Positions 8,061-16,973 are shown, counted from the first letter of the stretch. The stretch: DNA of 64,000 bases from AP-15 sp963703745 (GCA_963703745.1 CAVPFL010000002.1:558001-622000), one strand, 5' to 3'. Numbers and translations: made by a program. Notes: generated from the letters alone by a model not told the origin.

Positions 8061-8990
8061 ATGGCGCTGCTGTTCCGCTCTACGGTCGATTCTGCAGCCC
8101 GCTGGCGAGCGCAGCTGACAAGGCTGACGCAAGAGCTCGAGGTGCGGGTGTGGCCGGATATCGGAAATCCGGCGGAAATTGACTATGCGCTGGTATGGCG
8201 GCCGGAACCCGGTTTCCTGGCGTCATTGCCGAACCTCAAGCTGATTCTCTCGCTCGGCGCCGGGGTCGACCACCTGCTCGGCGACCCGCAATTGCCACGC
8301 CACCTGCCGATTGTCCGGCTCGTCGACCCCCACATGACGGCCGCGATGAGCGAATACGTCATTCTGCAAGTGCTGCGCTTACATCGCCGGGACCTCGACT
8401 ACCGCACCCAGCAGGAGGCCGGGGTTTGGCGCGAGCTCGATCAGCAGAACGCCGTCGAGCGGCGGGTCGGGATCCTCGGCCTCGGCGAACTCGGGCGGGA
8501 TGCCGCAAAAAAGCTGAAATCGCTCGGGTTCGATGTCGCCGGCTGGAGCCGCAGCGAAAGGGCCGTCGCAGGAGTGAAGTGCCATGCCGGTGCAGCCGGC
8601 CTGCCAGTGCTGCTCGGCCGCAGCGAGATCCTCGTCTGCCTGTTGCCGCTGACCGCCGAGACCAAGGGCATATTGAACGCGCAGACCCTGTCGCTGTTAC
8701 CGAAGGGGGCGGCGCTGGTCAACGCCGCCCGCGGCGCCCATCTCGTCGAAGAGGACCTGTTCGCCGCACTCGCCTCGGGGCAGATCTCGGCCGCGGTTCT
8801 CGACGTCTTTCACGAGGAGCCGCTGCCCGCGGATCACCCGTTCTGGCACCACCCGCGCGTCGTCGTCACACCGCACGTCGCCGCCTTTACCAACCCGGCG
8901 ACCGCCGCGCCGATCATCCTGGACAACATCCGGCGCTTTGAGGAAGGTCGCCCGCTCCTCAACCTGATCGATCCGGCCCGCGGCTATTGA
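8061..8990 (+). CDS. ghrA: D-2-hydroxyacid dehydrogenase, GhrA-type glyoxylate/hydroxypyruvate reductase
   Basis: The 309-aa protein is a D-isomer 2-hydroxyacid dehydrogenase that reduces glyoxylate or hydroxypyruvate with NAD(P)H. The N-terminal substrate lobe contains LKLILSLGAGVDHLL. The Rossmann motif is VGILGLGELGRD. The catalytic Arg lies in NAARGAHLVEEDL, the Glu in DVFHEEPLP and the His in VVVTPHVAAF, so the active site is complete. The DPHMTAAMSEYVI segment and the length fit the GhrA subgroup best. The ATG at 8061 has no strong ribosome site and follows a short ORF by 3 nt, so coupling is possible. The gene is single. Confidence 0.85.
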   Translation: MALLFRSTVDSAARWRAQLTRLTQELEVRVWPDIGNPAEIDYALVWRPEPGFLASLPNLKLILSLGAGVDHLLGDPQLPRHLPIVRLVDPHMTAAMSEYVILQVLRLHRRDLDYRTQQEAGVWRELDQQNAVERRVGILGLGELGRDAAKKLKSLGFDVAGWSRSERAVAGVKCHAGAAGLPVLLGRSEILVCLLPLTAETKGILNAQTLSLLPKGAALVNAARGAHLVEEDLFAALASGQISAAVLDVFHEEPLPADHPFWHHPRVVVTPHVAAFTNPATAAPIILDNIRRFEEGRPLLNLIDPARGY

Positions 8991-9028
8991 CCGCTCGGCG
9001 TCGCTCAGGGGCCGCACGCAGCCGCGAA

Positions 9029-9237
9029 TTCCCGGTTATCAGTTAAATACCGGGAAATGTCGACTTCCCGGACTTAACCGGCAAATCGGGGGCTCGGTTT
9101 TAGAAAAATCAACGAGTTGTGGCCAATTTCCCGAGATTAGCGAACCGGGAATTTGCTCCGGCTGAACCGGGAAATTTTGTCGACCGATCGGCGACAATTT
9201 TCCCGGTTTTCGCACATATCGGGGAATTATCCGGGAA
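9029..9237. repeat. Intergenic cluster of CCGGGAA / TTCCCGG motifs
   Basis: Seven exact copies of CCGGGAA or its complement fall within 209 bp: 9029-9035, 9050-9056, 9065-9071, 9145-9151, 9167-9173, 9200-9206 and 9231-9237. Near matches (for example TTTCCCGA at about 9127) lie between them. No gene covers the stretch. It sits between the dehydrogenase and the convergent Gly/Tyr-rich gene. Confidence 0.7.
9165..9208. terminator. Long near-perfect inverted repeat, possible bidirectional terminator
   Basis: The arms AACCGGGAAATTTTGTCG and CGACAATTTTCCCGGTT pair over 17-18 bp with one bulge around a short ACCGATCGG centre. It lies between two convergent genes (ends at 8990 and 9253), which is where a shared terminator would be expected. 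There is no U-tract, so the terminator role is inferred from position and stability only. Confidence 0.4.
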
Positions 9238-9252
9238 TCGGCGGGCCCGCTG

Positions 9253-9699
9253 CTACCACGCAGGGGGCTGGTAATAGGGCGGCGGGTAATAGTAGGGCGA
9301 TGCCGCCCCCGAATAGGCCGCCGAGGTGGCCGCGGCGCCGACTGCGGCACCGGCCAGCGCCGCACCGGCGGCGGCCCCATAACCATAACCCCCGTGATAG
9401 ACGGTGGTGCCGCCATAATAGCCGCCATGATAAGCCGTGCCGCCATAATAGCCGCCATGATAAGCCGTGCCGCCATAGTAGCCGCCGTGATAGCCGCCGG
9501 CGGCGCCGCCGTGATAGGCGCCGTAGCGATACCCGCTGGAGCTCCCGGAGACCGAGCCGCCGCGAGGGCCGGTCGCGCTAAACGATCTGTTATAGGAAGC
9601 GCCGCCAAAGCCACCGTGATAGGCCCCCCAAGCGAAGGCCTTCGGCGCGGCCGATACGGCCAACACCACACCAAGAGCGAGGATCATCAGTCGTTTCAT
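9253..9699 (-). CDS. Secreted Gly/Tyr/His-rich repeat protein
   Basis: The 148-aa product starts with a clear signal peptide (MKRLMILALGVVLAVSA, cleavage near AFA-W at about 23-24). The mature part is low-complexity: Gly, Tyr, His, Ala and Ser, with the decapeptide YHGGYYGGTA repeated three times and a Pro/Tyr-rich tail. This composition suits a disordered or adhesive surface protein. ATG 9699 overlaps the TAA of the DUF2092-type gene by 1 nt, so the two are translationally coupled and probably work together at the envelope. No enzymatic motif is visible. Confidence 0.7.
   Translation of the reverse strand: MKRLMILALGVVLAVSAAPKAFAWGAYHGGFGGASYNRSFSATGPRGGSVSGSSSGYRYGAYHGGAAGGYHGGYYGGTAYHGGYYGGTAYHGGYYGGTTVYHGGYGYGAAAGAALAGAAVGAAATSAAYSGAASPYYYPPPYYQPPAW
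9409..9498. repeat. 30-bp tandem repeat, three units
   Basis: Units 9409-9438 and 9439-9468 are identical; 9469-9498 differs at a few bases. They encode the YHGGYYGGTA repeats of the Gly/Tyr-rich secreted protein, so copy number can change in frame by slippage. Confidence 0.85.
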
Positions 9700-10508
9700 T
9701 ATCTGGTTCCTCTCTTTTTGCCCGCCGGCGCCGCCGCTGCGACTGGCTTCAACTCGACCTGCGTTGCTCCCGCCGGCGGCTGGAAAGCGAAATCGGCATC
9801 GGGCGTCTGGACATTGAAATTCCAGTCGGAGAACTCCGCGATGAAGTTCGGTTGGCCGGGCAGCGTGCGGTAGGTCACGATCAACCGCCGCGGCAGGGAT
9901 TGCTCGTTCTTCGCCACCCACAGCTCTAGCTCGATGCCGGGCGGCTGAAAAAAGAACAGATGATCATAGGGAGCGCCGTCGATCGTCACGGTGTTGACGA
10001 GGCGGCCCGAGGTGACACCGGTCAAAAACGCCTTGCCGGGTTCGTCGGACAGGAAATCGGCGAGCGGAAAGTCGACGCCGAGACGTCCGACCGCCTCCTT
10101 CAGCATGCCGGCGATGGTGCCCTCCGGCACGGCGATGCTGGCATATTTGTTTTGCGCGGCCGAATAGATGATGGCGGTCTTGCCGCCGAAGGCGAGCTTG
10201 TTCGACCCGTCGTCGCCGCTCACTTCGGCCAAGAGACGGTTTGGCCGGTGCATTGTGACCTTCAAGGTGTGGAAGATGTGCAGCGGCTCGCCGTTGGGGT
10301 CCGCATAGACCCGAATCGTCCGCGCCTGAAACGACATCTGCTCGGCTCGCAAGGTCTGACCCATGCGCTGGAGCGCGGCGGCCGCGTCCTCGCTGATCGC
10401 CGGTTGCGCCTGCTTGGCGGGCTCGGCCGCCAGTAAGGCGACCGGGACAAGGCCGATGATGCTGCCGGCGAGCAATCCGCCGAGAATCGCGATATGTCGG
10501 AGCTTCAC
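9699..10508 (-). CDS. DUF2092-type periplasmic protein
   Basis: The 269-aa protein begins with a signal peptide (KLRHIAILGGLLAG, cleavage around LLAAEPA). The mature part resembles the DUF2092 / LolA-like lipoprotein-carrier fold: ALQRMGQTLRAEQMSFQART, then MHRPNRLLAEVSGDD and later DGAPYDHLFFFQPPGIELELW and RRLIVTYRTLPGQPNFIAEF strands. Such proteins are thought to bind hydrophobic ligands in the periplasm; the ligand is unknown. The start is a GTG: AGGGAG at 10517-10522 lies 8 nt before GTG 10508 (5 nt before GTG 10511). It is the first gene of a two-gene unit with the Gly/Tyr-rich protein. Confidence 0.75.
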   Translation of the reverse strand: MKLRHIAILGGLLAGSIIGLVPVALLAAEPAKQAQPAISEDAAAALQRMGQTLRAEQMSFQARTIRVYADPNGEPLHIFHTLKVTMHRPNRLLAEVSGDDGSNKLAFGGKTAIIYSAAQNKYASIAVPEGTIAGMLKEAVGRLGVDFPLADFLSDEPGKAFLTGVTSGRLVNTVTIDGAPYDHLFFFQPPGIELELWVAKNEQSLPRRLIVTYRTLPGQPNFIAEFSDWNFNVQTPDADFAFQPPAGATQVELKPVAAAAPAGKKRGTR

Positions 10509-10659
10509 CACTCTGTCTCCCTCGAGATCTGCCTCCGCGAGTTCACCGAGCGTGACCCCGCAGCGCCGCTGGCTATGCACCTTTGAGAATCGTGCCGCAA
10601 GCACGAACGCCAAATTTTTGCCAACCGCTGATCCGGATCCCAGCCGGAATCACCGATCG

Positions 10660-11118
10660 CTATTCCGGCGGAGTCAGCCGCTTGCGCATGAAATGCTTGT
10701 GCTGGTCGGGCGGGTATTCGAGCCGCCCGAACTCCTGATAACCGAGCTTTTCGTAAAAGCCCGGTGCCTGAAAGCTGAACGTGTCTAGGTATGCCGAGTG
10801 ACAGCCGCGTTCGCGGGCCAGGACTTCCGCCCGAACCATCAGCTCGCGCCCGACGCCGCGCCCGCGCAGTCCCTCGGACACCCAAAGATATTTTACAAAC
10901 AACCACCCGCAATAGGTTTCACCCGCGAGCCCGGCAGCAATCCGGCCTTCCTCGCGCAGGAAAATGGCGAGCGGCTGCCAAGGCGGGTGCTGCGGCCATC
11001 GGCCTTCATTGTAGGCTTCCAGGGCATACGGCAGCACCTCGACATCGGCCTCGTCGGGTGCATCTTCAACCGTCAGCCGATAGCCCGGACCGAGCCTGGA
11101 AACTGAAGTATCGCTCAT
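10660..11118 (-). CDS. GNAT family N-acetyltransferase
   Basis: The 152-aa protein shows the GNAT fold: IAAGLAGETYCGWLFVKYLWV strands in the middle, the acetyl-CoA pyrophosphate loop RGRGVGRELM, and a C-terminal GFYEKLGYQEFGRLEYPP. It transfers an acetyl group from acetyl-CoA to an unknown amine. A PPDQHKHFMRKRL ending is common in small GNATs of this subgroup. The gene stands alone, flanked by an intergenic space on one side and the DUF2092-type gene on the other. Confidence 0.85.
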   Translation of the reverse strand: MSDTSVSRLGPGYRLTVEDAPDEADVEVLPYALEAYNEGRWPQHPPWQPLAIFLREEGRIAAGLAGETYCGWLFVKYLWVSEGLRGRGVGRELMVRAEVLARERGCHSAYLDTFSFQAPGFYEKLGYQEFGRLEYPPDQHKHFMRKRLTPPE

Positions 11119-11200
11119 TGACCCAGCATATCACAAACGGCGCAAACAGCTTGGCACCAGAGCGGTGAGGGCTAAGTGTTTGCCTCAAAAGTCCCCGTCG

Positions 11201-11374
11201 TCAATCATCGCCCCCAACGGACCGCTTTCGTGCCGCCGTCCAGCGGCGAGCGCCATCGAGGTTAAGATACCAAGAGCCGCCATCGAGCTCCAAAATTGGC
11301 AAGGCGCTCTTGTCCTCGTGTGAGATTTTGATTTCGAAACGGGCCGCCGTTTCGGCCATCACCCACAAGTCCAT
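11201..11374 (-). CDS. Small hypothetical protein (57 aa)
   Basis: From ATG 11374 a 57-residue frame reads MDLWVMAETAARFEIKIS at its start and later LELDGGSWYLNLDGARRW. The alternating strand pattern and lack of low-complexity sequence make it a plausible small protein. GAGAG lies about 8-12 nt upstream as a weak ribosome site. I do not recognise a family. It is the only credible reading frame in the 1.2-kb gap between the GNAT and cyclase genes. Confidence 0.35.
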   Translation of the reverse strand: MDLWVMAETAARFEIKISHEDKSALPILELDGGSWYLNLDGARRWTAARKRSVGGDD

Positions 11375-12333
11375 TTGTCTGCTCTCAAACGCGAATTATG
11401 CGGATGACCAAGGGTGGCCGCTTATTGGTTGGCTGTCGTTCTATGGTTTCCTTGGGGCGACCTTCAGGTTGGATTTTCATCTGTCTCCTGCAAATCTTCC
11501 AGCCCGACGCCTTCCAACTCCAATGCCGCCAAGGCGAGCAAGAAAGCCCTGAAGCCGATTGCCCGGAAAGGGTCGGCTTGAGCCGTTAGGTCGGTCGAGA
11601 GGGGTCGAGTGGTTTCGACGGACCGCGAACGGCTTCACCGGGTGGAAAGCGGGTATCAACCAAATCTTTATTCGCACGGAAAAGGGGGCCAGACGGTCCT
11701 GCCGGGTGGTCGACTTCTGTTAGGACAACGCGGTCCCTTTTGTTAACTTTAACAATAAGTGATTTAATTATAATATGTCACTTTCCGTGACAAACAAGTT
11801 CAAATTGTCAGGAATCTATGACACAAACGTACTGGTGACTTAAAGCCCGAACCTCAATCGGTCGCCAGTTAATTGGTGAAGTCCGGGACATCGAGGAGGC
11901 GTCCGCCCAGTCCGTCGCTCCCAAACCGCTCCCGCCGCCGCACATTCCACCCGCCGCCGGACCGCAGGCGCCGGGAAGGCTTGGGCAGAGCCCTATTCTC
12001 GCCCATCAGCCGGCGGGGGCGGCGGACCACTCGGGATCGGCCGCGGTGGAGCGCAGGCGCCCGGCGCCCAACAACGCCACGGCACACCACGCCAGAAGCC
12101 CGCGGCGGAAGGTTCGGTTTGGGTGGACAGCGGCAATTCCCGATCAGGGCTCGCACTGACGGCTGTGCGCCGTGAGCAGTCGTTCGGTCCGCCGAAGGTT
12201 CAGGAGCCTGGCAAACCCGAACGGACAAGCACGAATTAGGCTGAGCATGACGGCGCGGTTGAATATCTGGACTCTCGCATCTGCCTTGGAGAAGACTGGT
12301 GCGGCGGCTTGACCGGCTGCAGGGCGACCGAAA
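11375..12333. other. Long intergenic region with an AT-rich regulatory patch
   Basis: Nearly 1 kb lacks a convincing gene. Positions 11740-11830 are strikingly AT-rich and hold a promoter-like TATAAT and two dyads listed separately. From 11870 on the sequence is GC-rich; open frames exist on both strands but have proline/arginine-rich, shadow-like translations. The stretch just before 12334 is the leader of the cyclase gene. Confidence 0.5.
11769..11823 (+). promoter_or_regulatory. TATAAT box followed by two TGTCA dyads
   Basis: TATAAT occupies 11769-11774. Directly after it lies TGTCAC-TTTCC-GTGACA (11776-11792), and 13 bp further TGTCA-GGAATCTA-TGACA (11806-11823). The dyad centres are about 30 bp apart, three helical turns. 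Paired dyads over a start region suggest operator sites for a dimeric regulator. No good -35 box is visible at 17 bp. The nearest downstream plus-strand gene is the cyclase at 12334. Confidence 0.4.
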
Positions 12334-15300
12334 ATGGATATTGGGGGCTGGCTTCGGGGCCTAGGCCTTGAACGATACGAGCGGGTTTTCCGGGAAAATG
12401 AGATCGACGAGCGCGTCCTGCCGGAGCTGACGGCCGACGATCTGAAAGAACTTGGCGTCGCCGCGATCGGCCATCGCCGGCTACTGCTGAAAGCGATTGG
12501 CGATCTTGCGGCCGGCGCCGGGCGTGCCGTGGCGGAGGACGTGCCGGCTGCGTCCCCTTCGAACGCCGCAGCCGGGGCCGAGCGGCGGCAGCTGACGGTG
12601 ATGTTCTGCGATCTGGTTGGTTCGACGCCGCTGTCGACGCGCTTTGATCCTGAGGATCTGCGCGAGATCGTCAGCGCCTATCACCGTTGCGTCGCCGACA
12701 CGGTCGCCCGCTTCGCCGGGTTTGTTGCCAAATACATGGGGGACGGCGTGCTGGTTTATTTCGGCTACCCCGAGGCCCACGAGGACGATGCCGAGCGGGC
12801 GGTGCGGGCCGGGCTTGCCGTGATCGAAGCGGTCGGCGGGCTCACTACGTCGGAGCCGTTGAAAGTGCGCCTCGGGATCGCCACAGGCCTGGTCGTGGTC
12901 GGCGACCTGATTGGTGAAGGGGCGGCGCAGGAGCGCGGCGTGGTTGGCGAGACGCCGAACCTAGCGGCCCGCCTTCAGGCTCTGGCCCAGCCGGAGACGC
13001 TAGTGATCGCCGAGAGCACGCGACGCCAGATCGGTGCGCTGTTCGAGGTCGAGGATCTCGGCCCACAGAAGCTGGCCGGCTTCGCCGAGCCTCAGCGGGC
13101 ATGGCGCGTTCTCGGTGAGAGCGGTGAAGTCAGCCGCTTCGAGGCGTTGCGTTCGGGGACCACGCCGCTGGTCGGCCGCGACGAGGAGCTCGAGCTTCTG
13201 CTGCGCCGCTGGGAGCAAGCCAAGGCCGGCGAAGGCCGGGTCGTGCTGGTCTCGGGCGAGCCGGGGCTCGGCAAGTCGCGGCTGACCGCGGCGGTAGCGG
13301 AACGGGTCGAGGCCGAGCCGCACACCCGGTTGCGCTGGTTCTGCTCGCCGCATCATCAGGACAGCGCGCTCTATCCGACCATCGTCCAACTCGAACGCGC
13401 CGCCGGCTTCGCGCGCGAAGACTCGCCCGATCAGAAGCTTGCCAAGCTGAGTGCGCTCTTGGCACCGGACGCCGGCAGCGCCGACGAGCTCGCCTTGGTC
13501 ACCGAATTGCTGTCATTGCCGAGCCGCGCCGCCGAGCTCAATCTGAGCCCGCAGCGCAAGCGGGAGCTGCTGTTCGAGGCGTTGCTGCGCCAGTTAGGGG
13601 CCTTGGCGCGGGCCAATCCGGTGCTCGCGATATACGAGGATGCCCACTGGATCGACCCGACCTCGCGCGAGCTGCTCGATCTGATGGTCGATCGGGTGCG
13701 GCATCTGCCGGTCGTGCTGGTCATCACCTTTCGCCCGGAATTCGCGGCGCCGTGGGGTGGTCAGCCGCATGTCACGAATTTGTCGCTCAACCGGCTCGGC
13801 GGTCGCGATGCGTCCGCACTGGTGCTGGGCTTGGCAGGCAACACGCCACTCGGCAGCGAGGTCGTGGCGGAGATCGTCGAGCGCACCGACGGCGTGCCGC
13901 TGTTTGTCGAGGAATTGACCAAGGCAGTCATTGAGCGCAGCGAGCACGACAGGCAGGTCGGCGCGGTTCTGTCGGCCAGCCCATTGCCGGCGCTGGCGGT
14001 GCCGCCGACTTTACACGCCTCGCTGATCGCGCGCCTCGACCGGATCGGCGTCGCCGCCCGCGAAGTGGCGCAGATCGGTGCCGTGCTCGGCCGTGAATTC
14101 AGCTACGAATTGATCCAGCCGGTGGCGCAGCGCAGCAGCGCCGAATTGCAGAATGCCCTGTCGCGATTAACCGAGGCGGGTTTGTTGTTCTGCCGCGGCG
14201 TGGCACCGAACTCCTCTTATCTGTTCAAGCACGCGTTGGTGCAGGATGCCGCCTACGGGACCTTATTGCGCACCCGCCGCCAGGAATTGCACGCCCGCGT
14301 GGCGGCAGTGCTGGAAGCCGATTTCAGCGATCTGGTCGAGCGCCAGCCGGAATTGCTGGCGCACCACCTGACCGGGGCCGCGCAGAGTGAACGGGCGGTG
14401 GCGCAATGGCTGGCCGCCGGGCAGTTCGCGGCGGCGCGACTGGCGCCACTCGAAGCGGTTCGTCACTTCGATCGCGGGCTGGCCCTGCTCGGGTCACTGC
14501 CGGAAGGTGCGACCCGAGATGCGCAGGAAGTCGAATTGCAATTGGCGCGCGGCCTGTCGCTGTTTACCACCGAGGGCTTCATCTCGGAGGCTGCGGCGCG
14601 ATCCTACACGCGTGCGCGCGAACTCGCGGAGCGGCGCAACGACGGCCGCCAGCTTATCGTCGCGATTTACGGTCAATGGCAGGGGACCGCCGGGGTTGGG
14701 AATGTGTCAGCCGGAAGACCGTTCTCGAGCAAACTGCTCGCGCTGACCGCCGCGGCGACAACCGATAGCGGGTTGCGCCTGCAGGCGCATCACAGCGCCT
14801 GGCCCACCTGCCTGTTCGGCGGCGAGCCCGCCGTAGGGCGCGAGCATTGCGAAGCCGGCAGGCGGCTTTACGATATCGAGGCGCATCGCTCGCACCGCCT
14901 GCTGTTTGGCGGACATGATCCCGGGGTCTGCGCCCGCATGATGAGTGGCTATTTCGAATGGGTCCTGGGCTTCCCCGATACCGCGCTGGCGACGGCCCGC
15001 GAGGCGACGGATCTGGCGGAACAGCTCCATCATCCGCTGAGCCTTGAACTCGCGATGTTCTTTAAGACACTACTACACCTTGACCGGCACGAACCCGAAT
15101 TGGCGTTGCAGCAGCTTGCCGCGATCGAGCTATTGGCTGCCGAGCAGCGCCTGGTCTTTGCGCATTCGCCGGAGGTGTTTCGGGGCGGTGCGCTGCTGCT
15201 GCAAGGCGAGGTGCGCGATGCCCTCGCTGTGCTTCGCGCAGGCTTGCAGACGCCACCTGGCCGCGGTGTGTCGCGGCCTTATGGGCTGGTCTGCCTAGCC

Positions 15301-16026
15301 CAAGCGATGGCCTTGAGCGGCGAGCCGGCCGCAGCTTCGGGGCTGATCGACGAAGCGATGGCGATGATGGAGGCGGTGGGCTATCATCAATATGAACCCG
15401 AATTTTATCGCATCAGGGGTATTGCACTGCGTGAGCAAAACGACGTTGCCGAGAGCCAAGCCGCCTTCACGGAGGCTCTTGGTTCCGCGCGCCGGCGTCA
15501 AATGAAGGCTTACGAACTGCGCGCCGCGACGGATCTGGCGCGACTGTGGGGGGAGCAGGACCGGCGAGAGGAGGCACGCGAACTGCTGGCACCGCTCTAT
15601 GGCTGGTTCACCGAAGGGTTCGACACCGCCGATCTGAAGAAAGCGGCGTTGCTGCTTGCCGACTTGTCGCGAGTCGCCAAGGTCGCAAAAGGGGCAGGAA
15701 TAGCCGTTCCGAGTGCGAAGCTGAGTGACCGAGAAGGGTCGAACCTTGCCGCTCGATTTCGGTCCCGCGAACGGCCGGAATCGTTAAGGGTTTTCGGATG
15801 CCGAGCCAGGCGCAGGCGCGAGGGGATGCACGGAGGCAGGCGTCCGAAAAGCCCCGAGGGGCGAAACCGCCCAGCTGTGCAGCACCGCAGTGAGGCCGAT
15901 GCGAGCGCCGAGGTGCTTTGGGTCGGCCGCGATCGTAATCAACGTCTCGGCCGCGGCTTTGAACAGGATGCGGTAGATCACGGCCTTGTTGTAATAGGCA
16001 ATATCGGCGATGGGCCAGAACAATGA
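12334..16026 (+). CDS. SAM domain-adenylate/guanylate cyclase-AAA ATPase-TPR signalling protein, altered C-terminus
   Basis: Domains in order: a SAM-like domain (about 1-60); a class III cyclase homology domain (about 86-250) with metal Asp93 in MFCDLVGS and Asp137 in KYMGDGVL; an AAA/STAND-type ATPase with Walker A GEPGLGKS (308-315) and a Walker B-like region near IYEDAHWID; then an alpha-helical TPR-like region to about 1110. It probably makes a cyclic nucleotide under control of an ATPase/TPR sensor. The last part is abnormal: from about codon 1180 the frame runs antisense through an IS91 transposase remnant (15871-16047), and residues about 1120-1230 are Arg-rich and unlike the family. 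The native stop has probably been lost to the insertion. Confidence 0.85.
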   Translation: MDIGGWLRGLGLERYERVFRENEIDERVLPELTADDLKELGVAAIGHRRLLLKAIGDLAAGAGRAVAEDVPAASPSNAAAGAERRQLTVMFCDLVGSTPLSTRFDPEDLREIVSAYHRCVADTVARFAGFVAKYMGDGVLVYFGYPEAHEDDAERAVRAGLAVIEAVGGLTTSEPLKVRLGIATGLVVVGDLIGEGAAQERGVVGETPNLAARLQALAQPETLVIAESTRRQIGALFEVEDLGPQKLAGFAEPQRAWRVLGESGEVSRFEALRSGTTPLVGRDEELELLLRRWEQAKAGEGRVVLVSGEPGLGKSRLTAAVAERVEAEPHTRLRWFCSPHHQDSALYPTIVQLERAAGFAREDSPDQKLAKLSALLAPDAGSADELALVTELLSLPSRAAELNLSPQRKRELLFEALLRQLGALARANPVLAIYEDAHWIDPTSRELLDLMVDRVRHLPVVLVITFRPEFAAPWGGQPHVTNLSLNRLGGRDASALVLGLAGNTPLGSEVVAEIVERTDGVPLFVEELTKAVIERSEHDRQVGAVLSASPLPALAVPPTLHASLIARLDRIGVAAREVAQIGAVLGREFSYELIQPVAQRSSAELQNALSRLTEAGLLFCRGVAPNSSYLFKHALVQDAAYGTLLRTRRQELHARVAAVLEADFSDLVERQPELLAHHLTGAAQSERAVAQWLAAGQFAAARLAPLEAVRHFDRGLALLGSLPEGATRDAQEVELQLARGLSLFTTEGFISEAAARSYTRARELAERRNDGRQLIVAIYGQWQGTAGVGNVSAGRPFSSKLLALTAAATTDSGLRLQAHHSAWPTCLFGGEPAVGREHCEAGRRLYDIEAHRSHRLLFGGHDPGVCARMMSGYFEWVLGFPDTALATAREATDLAEQLHHPLSLELAMFFKTLLHLDRHEPELALQQLAAIELLAAEQRLVFAHSPEVFRGGALLLQGEVRDALAVLRAGLQTPPGRGVSRPYGLVCLAQAMALSGEPAAASGLIDEAMAMMEAVGYHQYEPEFYRIRGIALREQNDVAESQAAFTEALGSARRRQMKAYELRAATDLARLWGEQDRREEARELLAPLYGWFTEGFDTADLKKAALLLADLSRVAKVAKGAGIAVPSAKLSDREGSNLAARFRSRERPESLRVFGCRARRRREGMHGGRRPKSPEGRNRPAVQHRSEADASAEVLWVGRDRNQRLGRGFEQDAVDHGLVVIGNIGDGPEQ

Positions 16027-16047
16027 GCGCGGTGGCAAGAGCTGCAT
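15871..16047 (-). pseudogene. IS91-family transposase remnant
   Basis: Fifty-nine codons read like an internal piece of IS91/IS801-type Y2 transposases: LLPPRSLFWPIADIAYYNKA, then a LITIAADPKHLGARIGLTAVLHSW block. In complete transposases this is followed by a GSALTHHPHVH-like motif; here the match ends abruptly at HSW, and no further transposase sequence is present on either side. It lies antisense to the 3' end of the cyclase gene, whose frame runs across it. Confidence 0.75.
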
Positions 16048-16190
16048 GGAGTGGTTCGCAACGCCGTTGCGTCAAGCTGAGATAGCTGATGCAACGAGAA
16101 GTGCTTAGCAATAGTCTGGGACGGGGTGTGGCAGCGCGCATCGTGACGCGCCGCTGCGCCTGCCGCCGACAGCAATAAACGGAGTTCGCC

Positions 16191-16955
16191 GTGGTCCTGA
16201 CTGCCGACAGCATCCTCGCCCGCAGCACCCGCCGACGCCAGACGTCGACCGGCTGGAACACCGCCTATATCGGTGCCAACCGCTACACCTTGCCGCCAGA
16301 CGAGAAGCCGCCGGCCGACGATGCGCTGCACCCGATGGCCTTCCTGGTCGAGAAGGGTCCGGGCGCCGTCACCCGGCCGCACTTCCACCAAGCCGACCAA
16401 TTCCAGGTAGTCGTTGCCGGTCGCGGCATGCTCGGCGACCATGAATTCAGCGACGGCGCGGTGCATTACACCGATGCCTACTCGGCCTATGGACCGATCG
16501 TCGCCGGGAAGGCGGGCATCTGGTGGTTTACCCTGCGCAACCGCTGGGACTCCGGCGCCCGGTATATGCCGGCCGAGCGGGAGGTGCTTAATGCGGCCCG
16601 CGACCGCCACCAGCACTGGGAACTCACCACCGAGGCGATGCCGGCGGCGCTTCTCGGCGAGCTGTGTCAGGCGACGGCCATTTCCTGCCGCCCGGTTCTC
16701 AAAGCGGAAGGTGGGCTGGCGGGCTGGCGCTACCGGATACCGCCTTGCACCGCGATTGCCGGGCACGCGCCGAGTTCCGGCGGTGGCCAATTCTGGCTGG
16801 TGCTGGCGGGCGACGCCGCGGTCGATGGCGGCGATCCGTTGCCGGCCAATTCCTGCATCTTCGTCGGCCCGGAGGATCTCGCCTTTGCCGGCGCCTCGGG
16901 CCCTGTCGGTGCGGAATTGCTGTGCCTGCAATTCCGCCGCCGCGCACGGGATTGA
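16191..16955 (+). CDS. Cupin-domain protein
   Basis: The 254-aa protein has a first cupin barrel whose metal motif reads PHFHQADQF: His64 and His66 fit the HxH part of cupin motif 1, while the usual Glu is Gln70. A second barrel-like half follows (GGQFWLVLAGDAAVDG, then LPANSCIFVGPEDLAF), so it may be bicupin. The start is a GTG with GGAG 6-9 nt upstream. The enzyme class cannot be told; dioxygenase, isomerase and binding roles all occur. Its neighbours are insertion-sequence fragments on both sides, so it may have moved with them. Confidence 0.65.
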   Translation: MVLTADSILARSTRRRQTSTGWNTAYIGANRYTLPPDEKPPADDALHPMAFLVEKGPGAVTRPHFHQADQFQVVVAGRGMLGDHEFSDGAVHYTDAYSAYGPIVAGKAGIWWFTLRNRWDSGARYMPAEREVLNAARDRHQHWELTTEAMPAALLGELCQATAISCRPVLKAEGGLAGWRYRIPPCTAIAGHAPSSGGGQFWLVLAGDAAVDGGDPLPANSCIFVGPEDLAFAGASGPVGAELLCLQFRRRARD

Positions 16956-16973
16956 ATCCCCAAGGGGTGGATT

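Noticed and set aside
11869..12228. Overlapping open frames on both strands before the cyclase
   Set aside because: Both translations are Pro/Arg-rich and look like GC-driven shadows; no start signals.
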